Shown: positions 1-7,476, counted from the stretch's first letter. The stretch: DNA of 64,000 nucleotides from Faecalibacterium taiwanense (GCF_036632915.2 NZ_CP155552.1:682001-746000), one strand, 5' to 3'. The notes: a model not told the origin generated them from the letters alone. Program-made: numbers and translations.

Positions 1-21
1 CTCCAGATCCAGTTACCGGCG

Positions 22-882
22 TCACTCGTCGTCGGCCGGCTTGAAGCCCTTGCCCCAGTCTCGGCCGGAGCTGTCGGGCTGTTCAGGATCTCGCTGATTT
101 TCTGCACCTTCGTTCACCTCCTCATTGTCCCAGTAGCCGCCGTTGAGCCATGTGCTCGGGTTCGGTATGTAGCGCCCGTTCTCCCGGCGCCACTGGTCGC
201 TCCGCTTCTGAGCGTCGACCGCCTGCATGATCCTCTCGTGGAGCTCAGCGGTGGGCTTGATCTTGTTCCACGCCTTCAGAGCGTACTGCTTGCCGGTCTT
301 TTTCGGGTAGGCTTTCCAGAACTCGAGAAATCTGGCCTCGACGAGCGACTTCGTGCCGCTGTCACTCCCCTCGTCAGAGGGGGAAGGGGGTGTATTACCT
401 TCTCTTGTCTTATCTTCTCTACTCTGGTCTACTCTGCCTCCGGCTTTCTTGCGGCTGTTTGCCGGTCGTCCGGCGGTCGGCGTTGGGTCGTCCGGCGATG
501 CGTCGGCAGACGCCGCAGCAGCGGCCCGACGACTGCGGGAGCGCTCTTTCTCGGCTTGCCGCTGGTCGATCAGCTTGCCGGCGTACTCGTACCAGTCGTG
601 GATCTCGAGCGTCCCATCCTCTTTTTCGTCGATCCAGCCCGCCCGGATCAGCGTTTTCGCCAGCTTTTCGGGGTCTCCGTCCCACTGAGCAGCCCGCGAG
701 ATCATGCGCGGCGTGATGTCGACGAGGCTGCCGGTCGGGGCGTTGTCGAGGGCCCACAGCCAGAACGAGACGAGCAGCCCCATCATGTGCGGCGGCTCGA
801 CTTCGAGCTGGTCAGCAGCGTCGAACAGTTTGCGGTGATCCTTGAGTGTCTGATGCACTTGCAGCCATGCCACGGTCGTCAC
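22..882 (-). CDS. Phage replication initiator / replisome organizer-like protein
   Basis: A 286-residue protein with a helix-rich N-terminal domain of the phage replisome-organizer type (about residues 5-110), a Ser/Ala/Arg-rich low-complexity linker (about 110-175) and a C-terminal block containing FLEFWKAYPKKTGK and YIPNPSTWLNGGYW. That C-terminal pattern recurs in phage replication proteins. It starts at GTG (882), which lies directly behind GGAG of an AAGGAGGTGACG stretch. It follows ssb in the same direction with a 65 bp gap, so it is probably the last gene of the visible recombination/replication block. Inference: it loads the host helicase at the phage origin. The exact family is from memory. 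Confidence 0.72.
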   Translation of the reverse strand: MTTVAWLQVHQTLKDHRKLFDAADQLEVEPPHMMGLLVSFWLWALDNAPTGSLVDITPRMISRAAQWDGDPEKLAKTLIRAGWIDEKEDGTLEIHDWYEYAGKLIDQRQAEKERSRSRRAAAAASADASPDDPTPTAGRPANSRKKAGGRVDQSREDKTREGNTPPSPSDEGSDSGTKSLVEARFLEFWKAYPKKTGKQYALKAWNKIKPTAELHERIMQAVDAQKRSDQWRRENGRYIPNPSTWLNGGYWDNEEVNEGAENQRDPEQPDSSGRDWGKGFKPADDE

Positions 883-947
883 CTCCTTTCTGTGGTCGTT
901 TGTTTGTGGCCTGCTTTTGGTCGTCTGCCGGTCGTCCGGCGGTCAGG

Positions 948-1370
948 TTAAAATGGAAGGTCGCCATTGTCCTCGATCTCCGTGAAGTCGCCGGAGCCCT
1001 CAGAGTAGCCCGGATCGGCGAAGTCGCTGCCAGAGCTCTGGCCGCCGTCCTTCTTGCTGTCGCAGAAGTGGACGGAGTCGACCGTGATCTCGACGGCTTT
1101 GCGGCGGTTTCCGTCCTTGTCCTCGTAGCTGCGGCTCGTGAGCTCGCCCTCGACGAGGACGAGGCGGCCCTTGCTCAGGTACTTGCAGACAAACTCGGCC
1201 TGTGCGCGCCATGCGACGCACTCGATGAAGTTGGTGATCTTCTTGCCGTCCTTGGTCTTGCGGCCGGTGTCGCTGGCGAGGGTGAAGCTGGTGATCGCCG
1301 TGCCCTGCTGCGTGTATCTGAGCTCGGGGTCGGCGGTGAGACGGCCTTGGAGGCCGGTGTGGTTATACAT
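948..1370 (-). CDS. ssb: Single-stranded DNA-binding protein
   Basis: 140 residues with a complete OB-fold: GRLTADPELRYT near the N-terminus, then ITSFTLASD, IECVAWR and GRLVLVEGEL, and the acidic DNGDLPF tail that docks partner proteins. It is a little shorter than chromosomal SSBs because of a short Gly/Ser linker. The ATG overlaps the stop of the upstream erf-like gene (TAATG), which points to translational coupling. Together with the Erf and Gam homologues it forms a phage homologous-recombination set acting on replicating phage DNA. Confidence 0.95.
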   Translation of the reverse strand: MYNHTGLQGRLTADPELRYTQQGTAITSFTLASDTGRKTKDGKKITNFIECVAWRAQAEFVCKYLSKGRLVLVEGELTSRSYEDKDGNRRKAVEITVDSVHFCDSKKDGGQSSGSDFADPGYSEGSGDFTEIEDNGDLPF

Positions 1371-2101
1371 TACGCATTTCCTCCTTGCTGGTTATGCTGT
1401 GCGGCCGCATTGTCGAGGGACGTGCAGATCTCGTCGTACTCTTGGCGGGTCAGGGTGGCCGGATCCTGCTTTTTGTACTTCTCCACGATCCGGGCGTTGG
1501 TGCGCTCCTTGGTCATTCCCGCGGCCTCTGCCTTCTTGTAGAGGCGTGCGAGCTGCGCGTCGCTCAGACGGCCGGAGCTCTGCCCCTGACGGCCCTGTGT
1601 GGCCTGCTGGCGGCCTCCAGCGCCGGATCCTTTGCCCTGCGCGCCGAAGTCACTGTTGTCGGGGTCGTCCTCGCCTTGGTCGACGGTGAACTTCTCGAAA
1701 AGGTAGTATTTCAGGGCGTAGGTGTGGGCTGCGCCCTTGGCCTTGGCGGGGTCATCGTTCCAGCCGACGGCGTGGACGGTGGCCTCGATGGTCTCGTCGT
1801 CGTTGTCGAGGTTCAGCCAGCGGATCGTCAGGTCGGCCTCGTAGAGGAACATTAGCTTGTCGCCGTTGCGGGTCTTGGTCTGCATGGTGATCCAGTAGAC
1901 CGGGTCGCCGTTCTCGGCGTGGCGCGTGGCCTGCTCGCTGATGACGTCGAAGTCGACGCCGAGCTCGTTCATTATGGGGGTGATCTTCTCCCACACGTCG
2001 TAGATCTTGGCGTACTTGTAGCTGACGCCGTCGCTGTGCTGCTTCTTGACGATCTCCGGGCAGGCTTTCCGCATTTCGACGAGCTTCTGCCGGAGCGTCA
2101 G
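1370..2101 (-). CDS. Erf-family single-strand annealing recombinase
   Basis: The conserved part begins TLRQKLVEMRKACP and continues with YKYAKIYDVWEKITPIMNELG and AKGAAHTYALKYYLFEKF, a typical Erf-family annealase core, followed by a Gln/Gly-rich linker and a C-terminal helical segment. Start is a problem. The well-placed ATG with GGAGG (2160) is in another frame and ends at TGA 2098-2100, exactly where this frame offers CTG ACG (CTG at 2101). Either a CTG start coupled through the CTGA overlap is used (243 residues), or one base is missing and residues from 2160 belong to the N-terminus. The open frame further upstream to 2350 is only a shadow of the gam gene. Role: annealing of single strands during phage recombination. 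Confidence 0.82.
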   Translation of the reverse strand: MTLRQKLVEMRKACPEIVKKQHSDGVSYKYAKIYDVWEKITPIMNELGVDFDVISEQATRHAENGDPVYWITMQTKTRNGDKLMFLYEADLTIRWLNLDNDDETIEATVHAVGWNDDPAKAKGAAHTYALKYYLFEKFTVDQGEDDPDNSDFGAQGKGSGAGGRQQATQGRQGQSSGRLSDAQLARLYKKAEAAGMTKERTNARIVEKYKKQDPATLTRQEYDEICTSLDNAAAQHNQQGGNA

Positions 2102-2160
2102 GCAGGCGGCTTCAGGAGGGCCGCAGCAGCGGCCGCCTCGGTTTTCTTGGTTTCTGCCAT
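2098..2160 (-). CDS. Short ORF leading into the Erf gene (20 residues) or its displaced N-terminus
   Basis: ATG at 2160 has an excellent GGAGG 8 bases upstream and encodes MAETKKTEAAAAAALLKPPA before TGA. The peptide resembles the Lys/Ala-rich N-terminal tails of some phage proteins. It is either a coupling leader peptide or the true Erf N-terminus separated by a one-base loss; the sequence cannot decide between them. Confidence 0.4.
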   Translation of the reverse strand: MAETKKTEAAAAAALLKPPA

Positions 2161-2172
2161 GTCGGTGCCTCC

Positions 2173-2805
2173 TTACACGTCGACCGTGAAGATGCCCGGG
2201 GTCTCGTAGACGGTGACGCCCTCCACGATCTCGCCGGTCTCGGTCAGGGTTGCGATGTCGCCGGTGTAGCTGAGCAGCTTCTTCAGATCGGCCCAGCGGG
2301 TCGACTCCTCGACCTTTACGAGCTCGCCGTAGCCGTTGGCCTTGAGCCACGGCACCAGCTTGGTCTCGTCGAGCTTGGTCTTGGTGGTGCCCTTCTTGAA
2401 GGTCAGGGTGCCGGAGAGGAGGCGGTACTTCTCCGTCGTCTTGGTCTCCTTGTGGGGGACGGTGGCGAAGAAGTCGGCCAGACAGCTCGTGAGGTACGAG
2501 GTGCCGTTCTCCATGCGCTTGCGGGCGGCGGCGACTTTCTCGTTGATGGCCGCGATCTGCTCGTCGGCCAGAGCCTTCAGGCGGTCGTACTCGCTGCGCT
2601 CGTCGGCGATCTTGCGGATGGCCCAGTCGGCACAGCGGTCGTCAGTGATACGGAACGGGGCGCGCTCGCCCTCTGCGACGGTGCCGAGGTCGACCTGCTC
2701 CAGCTCGTCCAGCGTGGCAGCAGGCAGCAGCTCGGCCTCCTGCGTGGTGGTGGCCTCTGCGTCTGCCTGCTCGGCAGCGAGGGCCGCGGTGGTCTTATCG
2801 CTCAT
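2173..2805 (-). CDS. Gam-like host-nuclease inhibitor
   Basis: 210 residues with an acidic, low-complexity N-terminus, then DDRCADWAIRKIADERSEYDRLKALAD, a long helical stretch, and the Gam signature VPHKETKTTEKYRL followed by SGTLTFKK. Mu-Gam-type proteins bind double-stranded DNA ends and shield them from host exonucleases. Start ATG 2805 has AAAGGAG in front. It lies just upstream of the Erf gene with 12 bases between them, so Gam, Erf and SSB are likely co-translated. No missing domain is evident. Confidence 0.85.
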   Translation of the reverse strand: MSDKTTAALAAEQADAEATTTQEAELLPAATLDELEQVDLGTVAEGERAPFRITDDRCADWAIRKIADERSEYDRLKALADEQIAAINEKVAAARKRMENGTSYLTSCLADFFATVPHKETKTTEKYRLLSGTLTFKKGTTKTKLDETKLVPWLKANGYGELVKVEESTRWADLKKLLSYTGDIATLTETGEIVEGVTVYETPGIFTVDV

Positions 2806-2844
2806 TGTTGTGCTCCTTTCTTTCGGTGACGTTGAAGGTGAGCA

Positions 2845-2943
2845 TCACGCCGCAGGTGACAGGGTGACGCTCTCGAGCTCGAGGTCGCGGCCGCTGCGGA
2901 GGTGCAGGGTCTCGCCCGGCTTCATTTCGGTGAGGTGTTTCAT
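2845..2943 (-). CDS. Small phage ORF of 32 residues
   Basis: Starts at ATG 2943, which overlaps the stop of the SleB-like gene (ATGA), with AAGGAG a few bases upstream. The product begins MKHLTEMKPGETLHLRSG and is not recognised. The ribosome site and the coupling overlap are the only support. Confidence 0.42.
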   Translation of the reverse strand: MKHLTEMKPGETLHLRSGRDLELESVTLSPAA

Positions 2944-3635
2944 CTGGTACTCCTTTCTGCAAAGAAACGGTGCCCGCCTTCCTCGATGACGAAGATCTGG
3001 CTCTCGTGGAAGGCGCTGGTCACGAGGGCGGGGTTGTAGAAGTAGAGGATCGGCTCGTCCACGACGGTCTCGCCTCGGTCGAACACGGCCGCGACGGCGT
3101 CCTTGACGCGCTGTGTGGGATCCGGCCGGCTCTTGGTGTAGCTGTAAAGGACGACGGCCTCAGAGGGGTCGACGCCGCGCTTCTCGGCTGCGTTGAGGAT
3201 GCACTGAGCGACGAGCATCTGGCCCTCGAAGGACTCCCCGCCTGCCTCGGCCATGACCACGCGCTCGACGACGTCTCGCTCAGCGTCGGTCAGAGGGTAG
3301 CGCAGGACGGGCTCGGTCGGCTCCACGGCCTCAGCGGCCGGGGCGGTGGTGTCCGGGATGTATGCGCCGACGGTGGCGGTCGGCGGCAGGATGTTGGTCT
3401 CCTGCTTGCTGCCGGTCGGGGTGGTGAAGATTGCCACAGAGATGCCGCCCAGCAGAAGGACGGCAGCGGCCAGCGTGGCAGCTCTCAGGGCTTTCCTCTT
3501 GGCACGGCGGCGCCGGCGTGTTATACTTGCGGTGCGGGATCCGTATGCTGGCAGGCTGCTGGATCTTCTCGCATGGGTCGCCCGGTCGCAACGGGCGGCC
3601 CTTTCTTTGTGGTTTCCATTGGTTTCTCCTTTCAC
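2940..3635 (-). CDS. SleB-like cell-wall hydrolase with N-terminal membrane anchor
   Basis: A very basic N-terminus (RRRRRAKRK) precedes one membrane segment (about LAAAVLLLGGISVAIF). A Pro/Thr-rich linker leads to a SleB/CwlJ Hydrolase_2 domain: ERDVVERVVMAEAGGESFEGQ with the catalytic-type Glu, then AQCILNAAEKRG, ILYFYNP and the C-terminal HRFF. Expected role: peptidoglycan cleavage at the membrane face. The GTG at 3635 overlaps the preceding stop but has no ribosome site. A strong AAAGGAG-ATG (3619) lies in a different frame and runs to TAA 3521, where this frame continues with ATA ACA. The true start is therefore unresolved. Confidence 0.78.
   Translation of the reverse strand: MKGETNGNHKERAARCDRATHARRSSSLPAYGSRTASITRRRRRAKRKALRAATLAAAVLLLGGISVAIFTTPTGSKQETNILPPTATVGAYIPDTTAPAAEAVEPTEPVLRYPLTDAERDVVERVVMAEAGGESFEGQMLVAQCILNAAEKRGVDPSEAVVLYSYTKSRPDPTQRVKDAVAAVFDRGETVVDEPILYFYNPALVTSAFHESQIFVIEEGGHRFFAERSTR
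3521..3619 (-). CDS. Short ORF overlapping the SleB-like gene (32 residues)
   Basis: ATG 3619 has AAAGGAG at good spacing and encodes METTKKGPPVATGRPMRE... to TAA. It lies inside the 5' part of the SleB-like frame. Like the short ORF before the Erf gene, it begins M-x-T-K-K and stops exactly where the downstream frame could begin. It could be a coupling leader or a displaced N-terminus. Unrecognised. Confidence 0.35.
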   Translation of the reverse strand: METTKKGPPVATGRPMREDPAACQHTDPAPQV

Positions 3636-3895
3636 TGAGCCCGTGCGACGGTCAGATCACAGAGGGCGTGAGTGAGGTCGCTGAACTCGGTCTCTCGGAC
3701 GGTGTCAGCGGTCAGCAGCACAAGGTAGTCGTTGTCGTAGTAGTCGATCTCGGGGTGCCGCTGCCGGTTTACTTCGTTTTTGTGGCGGGCGTAGGGCTCG
3801 GCACGGTTCCAGACGTCGTCAGGGATCCAGCGGTCGAGGCGATCCTCGACGCGCTCGCGCAGCTCCTCGCTCGTGATCGTGATCTCCGGGCTCAT
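3632..3895 (-). CDS. Hypothetical phage protein, 87 residues
   Basis: Begins MSPEITITSEELRERVEDRLDRWIP with a clear GGAGGTGACAAC ribosome site in front of ATG 3895. The protein is acidic, mostly helical by composition, with a Tyr/Asp-rich centre (EIDYYDNDYLVLL). No family is recognised. It lies between the exonuclease and the SleB-like gene and overlaps the possible GTG start of the latter. Confidence 0.65.
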   Translation of the reverse strand: MSPEITITSEELRERVEDRLDRWIPDDVWNRAEPYARHKNEVNRQRHPEIDYYDNDYLVLLTADTVRETEFSDLTHALCDLTVARAQ

Positions 3896-3899
3896 GTTG

Positions 3900-4610
3900 T
3901 CACCTCCGCGCCACGCGGGCCGGGAGCGTCTGCTCCGGGCGAGTCAGGCCCTTGCTGAAGCTCTGCGGCTCATATCTGACGCCCACGATCCGGCGGCCGC
4001 TGACGCCGTACTTGGGGTTGTAGCCGAACAGGTTGACGTAGCTGCCGAGATCCTCGCGCTCGTCGTCCATCGCCTTCAGTACCTCGAACAGGGCCAGCAC
4101 GTCGTCGATGGCGCGATGGCTGTTCTGCACCTTGCCGGTGAGGTCGTAGGCGATGATCGCGTTGGCGAGCTTGTGCGGGTAGGCCCTGCGGTCTTTGTAG
4201 ACCGTCAGGCTGTCCAGCCAGTCGATCCGGCCGACCTTCTGGCCTCGGAGCAGGCCACGGAGGAAACAGGCGTCGAACTGTGCATTGTGGGCGATCATCA
4301 GGGTCGGGCCGTTCTGCATGAGCTTGGCGATCTGGCCGGCTGCCTTGACCGGCTGCACGCCCTCGGTCTGGAGCCGCTCGTCGGTGATGCCGGTCAGGCT
4401 GACGATGTTCTCCGGGAGGGTCTCGCCCTCGGGCAGCTTGATGAAGGTGTCCATCTTGCCGGCGATCCGTAGGCCGCCGGTGGCCGTGCGCTCCACGCGC
4501 AGGGCGGCGAGCTCGATGATCTGGTCGCTGTCGAAGTCGAGGCCGCTGGTCTCGGTATCAAACACGACGAGGGCCTTGTAGCGGTCGAGCAGGGTGGAGA
4601 GGTTACTCAT
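3900..4610 (-). CDS. DEDDh-type 3'-5' exonuclease
   Basis: 236 residues. Motif ExoI is VVFDTETSGLDF (about residues 15-26), ExoII is IAHNAQFDACFL, and ExoIII is HRAIDDVLALFEV with the His-Asp pair of the DEDDh subclass (DnaQ/PolC epsilon-like). All four acidic metal ligands appear present. Role inferred: proofreading or DNA processing in phage replication. ATG 4610 overlaps the end of the preceding DUF6273-like gene (ATGAGTAA), so translation is coupled. There is a C-terminal extension of about 40 residues after the exonuclease core. Confidence 0.9.
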   Translation of the reverse strand: MSNLSTLLDRYKALVVFDTETSGLDFDSDQIIELAALRVERTATGGLRIAGKMDTFIKLPEGETLPENIVSLTGITDERLQTEGVQPVKAAGQIAKLMQNGPTLMIAHNAQFDACFLRGLLRGQKVGRIDWLDSLTVYKDRRAYPHKLANAIIAYDLTGKVQNSHRAIDDVLALFEVLKAMDDEREDLGSYVNLFGYNPKYGVSGRRIVGVRYEPQSFSKGLTRPEQTLPARVARR

Positions 4611-5307
4611 GCCGGGCCTCCTTCTCGCGGGTAGCTCTCAGGGTGCCGAGCATAAACGAGAGGGCCGTGGTCAGTTGATCCTCGGTGGCGAAGGTGCCGC
4701 CGAACTGCTCGGCCAGCGCCGCGATGATCTCGCCGGCGTGCTCCGGCGTGACGTCGTCTGTGGCTTCGTCGTCCTCGACGGAGATCAGGAGATCGGAGTC
4801 CAGATAACAAGCGGGGCGCAGGCCGTCGCTGCCGCGGCAGGCGCTGTTCCAGTTCAGAGCGCCATCGGAGAAGACGCGGAGGGCGAGTGACTCGTAGCCG
4901 TTAGCCTTCGTGCTGAAGGCGGTAGACAGCCACCACCAGTCGTCTGCATTGGGGATGACGTCGCGGTTGCGCCGGTACTGGTCGACCGTCAGCAGGAAGA
5001 TGGTGGCGGTGCAGGTGCCGTAGTCCTTCAGGCCGTCGTCTGTGGTCAGGTCGAGCTCCGTGGTCAGGAAGGCGTTGGGGCCGTTCACGTCCTCGAGCAG
5101 GTTGTCGAGGTAGGCGCCGTTGAGGTATTCCTTGCTGCTGGCGACGGCGAAGTTGTTGCAGTTGCCCTCGTCAAAGGCTCTGGTCTCGATGATGTCCTTG
5201 CTCAGGCAGAGGGCGCGGCCGTCATCATTCTCCAGCAGGATCCAGCTCTGGCCGGCATAGTCGAAGGCCGTGCCGCGGGTGGCGTTCTTGAGTGCGATCT
5301 TTTTCAT
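4603..5307 (-). CDS. DUF6273-like phage protein
   Basis: 234 residues. The centre carries the pattern I associate with DUF6273: WWWLSTAFS, a SLALRVFSDGALNW block and LRPACYLDSDL. This Trp-rich fold with a closing RPA motif resembles sulfatase-modifying/C-type-lectin-like domains in other phage proteins. About 70 C-terminal residues are acidic and helical. ATG 5307 has AAAGGAG upstream and overlaps the stop of the zinc-ribbon gene. Function unknown; placement in a replication/recombination operon rather than with tail genes is unusual for a lectin-like fold. Family assignment is from memory. Confidence 0.7.
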   Translation of the reverse strand: MKKIALKNATRGTAFDYAGQSWILLENDDGRALCLSKDIIETRAFDEGNCNNFAVASSKEYLNGAYLDNLLEDVNGPNAFLTTELDLTTDDGLKDYGTCTATIFLLTVDQYRRNRDVIPNADDWWWLSTAFSTKANGYESLALRVFSDGALNWNSACRGSDGLRPACYLDSDLLISVEDDEATDDVTPEHAGEIIAALAEQFGGTFATEDQLTTALSFMLGTLRATREKEARHE

Positions 5308-5483
5308 GGGGTTGCTCCTTTCGTCATTTGTGGCCGTTCCTTTCGGTTGGCCTGTATGTCTTTCAGGGTGTAGCCGGAGCGGAGCCGGCTCTCACAGTGC
5401 GGGCAGATGTAGCCGGTGCGGGGGATCTTCTGGTATATGCTGACGTTCCAGTCGAGCCCGCAGCCGACGCACTTGGCTGTCAT
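5304..5483 (-). CDS. Small zinc-ribbon phage protein (59 residues)
   Basis: Begins MTAKCVGCGLDWNVSIYQ and contains two Cys pairs, CVGC and CPHC, about 25 residues apart: a four-Cys zinc ribbon. ATG 5483 overlaps the stop of the previous gene (ATGA) and has GGAGG upstream. A longer open frame to 5594 is only the shadow of that previous gene. No specific function can be assigned. Confidence 0.7.
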   Translation of the reverse strand: MTAKCVGCGLDWNVSIYQKIPRTGYICPHCESRLRSGYTLKDIQANRKERPQMTKGATP

Positions 5484-6210
5484 GGGCCTCCACCTCCTTC
5501 CGCAGCCAGAGCCTCGAAAACGTAGCGCCGGATGCGGTTGCGGTACTTCTTCCGGGTTCTGGCTTTCTTTGCGTGGGCCGCGAGGTGCAGCCACTTCGGC
5601 GGCACTCCGATGGCCCTGACCGATACCTTCCAGAGCTTTTTGAAGGCAGAGAGCACGGCGTTGATGACCGGCTTCATGGCTTCGGCCAGCTTGGCGGCGA
5701 TTTCCCGCAGCGCGTCGGCCAGTCTATCGAGGGCTTCGCGGGCCTGCTGCATCTTCTCGTGATCGGCGAGTGCCATTCTGCCGTCGTAGACGTAGGGCTC
5801 AGCTCGTCATCGCCGCCGTCGGCCAGACGCTCGCAGAACGGGAGGCCGGCAGCTTCGGCAGCCTTGCGGCCCTCCTCGAGGGCGTCCCGGCCTTGCGTGA
5901 CTTCGCAATAGTCCGCGAGGCGGTTGTGGCCGCCTTCGTAGTGCCAGCGGATCCCGGCGGCGATCTCGTCGATGGTCATGCCCTCACCGAAGTGGCCGCA
6001 GTAGTAGCCGTTGACGATGACGGCGTCCGGGTCGGCCTTCAGGATCCCGATGGCGTCGTTGAGGTCGTCGGTCTCCCACTCGCCGTTCCAGATGTCGCTC
6101 CAGATCGTCAGGGCGTTCCACGAGCGGCCGGTGCGATACACGATTGTCCAGCCGATGCCGTCACGGATCTCCGCGGCGAAGTCTCGGGCGATGTCTCTCA
6201 GTGCTGCCAT
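5480..6210 (-). CDS. Hypothetical phage protein, apparently split by a one-base loss
   Basis: The N-terminal part (from ATG 6210) reads MAALRDIARDFAAEIRDGIG, then a WND/GYYCGHFGEG-rich domain to ...GGDDELSP. Just after this (near 5797) the frame runs into nonsense-like residues overlapping a second frame. That second frame reads YVYDGRMALADHEKMQQ... and continues as a basic helical tail to 5480. Adding one C to a CCC tract would join them into about 243 residues. If not an error, the second half would be a separate ORF from ATG 5776, which lacks a convincing ribosome site. Function unknown. Confidence 0.58.
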
Positions 6211-6584
6211 GCTGGTGCCTCCTCTCTGGTGATGTGCACGACGGTGACGAGGTCGTCGATCTCGTGCTTGGTGGTGTATGTGTCCCGCTCGTCGAGCCCG
6301 ATGTGCCGCAGCAGCGTCTCGGGCCCGTCCAGCAGGAAGGCGGTGACGGCCACGGCGTTCAGCCGGTAGACCGTGACCTCCACGGTGCAGCGGGTGCCGT
6401 CCTCGTCCAGCGTGGACGGGAACGAGGCCCGGCAGATGGGGCTCGCCTCGTATCTGAAGGCGGTCGCGCGGTTCTCGCCGGTGATGATGTCCTTCACAAA
6501 CTCCTCGAAGGCTTTGCGGGGGATCGAGTTGCGGTACTTGTCCAGCGTGACGTCGGCGAGCTGCCGGATGGCTTTGGTGTTCAT
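6198..6584 (-). CDS. Hypothetical phage protein, 128 residues
   Basis: ATG 6584 is chosen because GAGGAGGT lies 7 bases upstream; an upstream in-frame ATG at 6635 lacks such a site. The product begins MNTKAIRQLADVTLDKYRNS and is acidic and helix-rich at the N-terminus, with a beta-rich second half (CTVEVTVYRLNAVAVTAFLL). Its end overlaps the start of the next gene by 13 bases. No family recognised. Confidence 0.65.
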   Translation of the reverse strand: MNTKAIRQLADVTLDKYRNSIPRKAFEEFVKDIITGENRATAFRYEASPICRASFPSTLDEDGTRCTVEVTVYRLNAVAVTAFLLDGPETLLRHIGLDERDTYTTKHEIDDLVTVVHITREEAPAWQH

Positions 6585-6597
6585 GTTCCGCACCTCC

Positions 6598-6798
6598 TCA
6601 GCAGGCGTCGCCGTGCGGGCCGACGACCGTGACATGCTTGGTGTTACCGTCTTTGTCCTCGTAGATTTCCTCGACGCTGTTGTCGGCCCAGTTGATCGTC
6701 TCCTTGAGCCGCCAGCACCGAGCGTCGTCCGCAGCTTTGGCGGCTTCGCGCGCTTCTTGCTGGAGCTCCTTCAGGCGTCCGAACTCGCTTAGCGTCAG
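6598..6798 (-). CDS. Hypothetical phage protein with apparent CTG start (66 residues)
   Basis: An open frame reading TLSEFGRLKELQQEAREAAKA... to GPHGDAC, with a coiled-coil-like N-terminus. It has no ATG/GTG/TTG at its 5' end. The first plausible codon is CTG 6798 in CTGACG, whose TGA is the stop of the preceding gene. A one-base loss joining it to that gene is the alternative. Its stop codon merges with the GAGGAGG site of the following gene. Unknown function. Confidence 0.5.
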   Translation of the reverse strand: MTLSEFGRLKELQQEAREAAKAADDARCWRLKETINWADNSVEEIYEDKDGNTKHVTVVGPHGDAC

Positions 6799-7019
6799 GC
6801 TTGCAAAGGTTCGCTCAGCGCGTAGTCGCTGAGGTAGAAGCTGATAAAGCTATGGCTCCAGCCGGCGTTATGCCAGCCGCTCGTTGCTTTTTCGGCGAAG
6901 GCTATGAGCTCGGCGTCGTCCTCGATGGGGCCGCGCTTGCGGTGTTCAAAGATGAACTCGTCGCGGGAAAAGACGGGTTTCCCGTTTACATAGCCGTACA
7001 CATTGGGGTTGTGTGTCAT
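6795..7019 (-). CDS. Hypothetical phage protein, 74 residues
   Basis: ATG 7019 follows AAAGGAG and encodes MTHNPNVYGYVNGKPVFSRDEF..., with a Trp/His-rich centre (GWHNAGWSHSFISFYLSDYAL). Upstream open sequence to 7094 has no ribosome site. No recognised domain. Confidence 0.62.
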   Translation of the reverse strand: MTHNPNVYGYVNGKPVFSRDEFIFEHRKRGPIEDDAELIAFAEKATSGWHNAGWSHSFISFYLSDYALSEPLQA

Positions 7020-7221
7020 GGTGGTCTCCTTTCGTCTTGGCCCGGCCAGAGCCGGGGATCTTAGTGGTGTCGAGTCCCTGAAAAGCAGAAACACGACCGC
7101 CGGATCGCTTCAGAGAGCAGCGCGGAGGGTGCGCAGCTCGTCCATTTTCAGCGTCGGGGTCGTGTGATCGTTTTCATGTTGGGCTCTCCTTTCTTCGGCC
7201 CGGCGCTGCCGGTGTTCTTGG
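7020..7221 (-). other. Gap in prophage operon without a supported gene
   Basis: About 200 bases between the HTH gene and the 74-residue gene. A GAAAGGAG site (near 7190) precedes ATG 7172, but that frame ends after nine codons. A second frame beginning CTG AAA ATG GAC runs only 13 codons. Nothing larger is open with a credible start. Confidence 0.4.
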
Positions 7222-7476
7222 CTACTGTGCGGCCGGTGCTCGTTTACCTCTGCGCTTGAAGCTCTCACGCAGCCGCCTCTCGGCGAGCTCTGCGCTGTAC
7301 CCTTCGCGCTGGTTGGCGTCCAGCGCGCCGGTCGCGCCTCGCTGGAGCTCCTTGTAGATCGTGGTGTGGTGGACGCTCAGGCGGGCCGCGATGTCGACCG
7401 GCCGATCTCCGAGCAGATGCCACGCCTCGATCTTCTTCCTGTCCTCGAAGGTCAGGTAGCGGTACTTTCCCGTCAG
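7222..7476 (-). CDS. IS30-type helix-turn-helix protein
   Basis: The credible protein is 84 residues: TGKYRYLTFEDRKKIEAWHL, then GDRPVDIAARLSVHHTTIYKELQRG, an HTH_38-like domain as in IS30-family transposase N-termini, then a basic tail. No DDE catalytic domain follows, so this is a DNA-binding protein rather than a transposase. GGAGGTGAGA sits directly before CTG ACG (CTG 7476), suggesting a CTG start. The open frame reaching ATG 7623 would cross the hairpin at 7512-7548 and has no ribosome site. It is the first visible gene of the minus-strand operon and may regulate it. Confidence 0.68.
   Translation of the reverse strand: MTGKYRYLTFEDRKKIEAWHLLGDRPVDIAARLSVHHTTIYKELQRGATGALDANQREGYSAELAERRLRESFKRRGKRAPAAQ

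Noticed and set aside
2102-2350. N-terminal extension of the Erf frame
   Set aside because: The added residues are Arg/His/Gly-rich and simply mirror the gam gene in another frame; no ribosome site.
7222-7476. Transposase of the IS30 family
   Set aside because: Only the HTH segment is present in 84 residues; no DDE domain or terminal inverted repeats.
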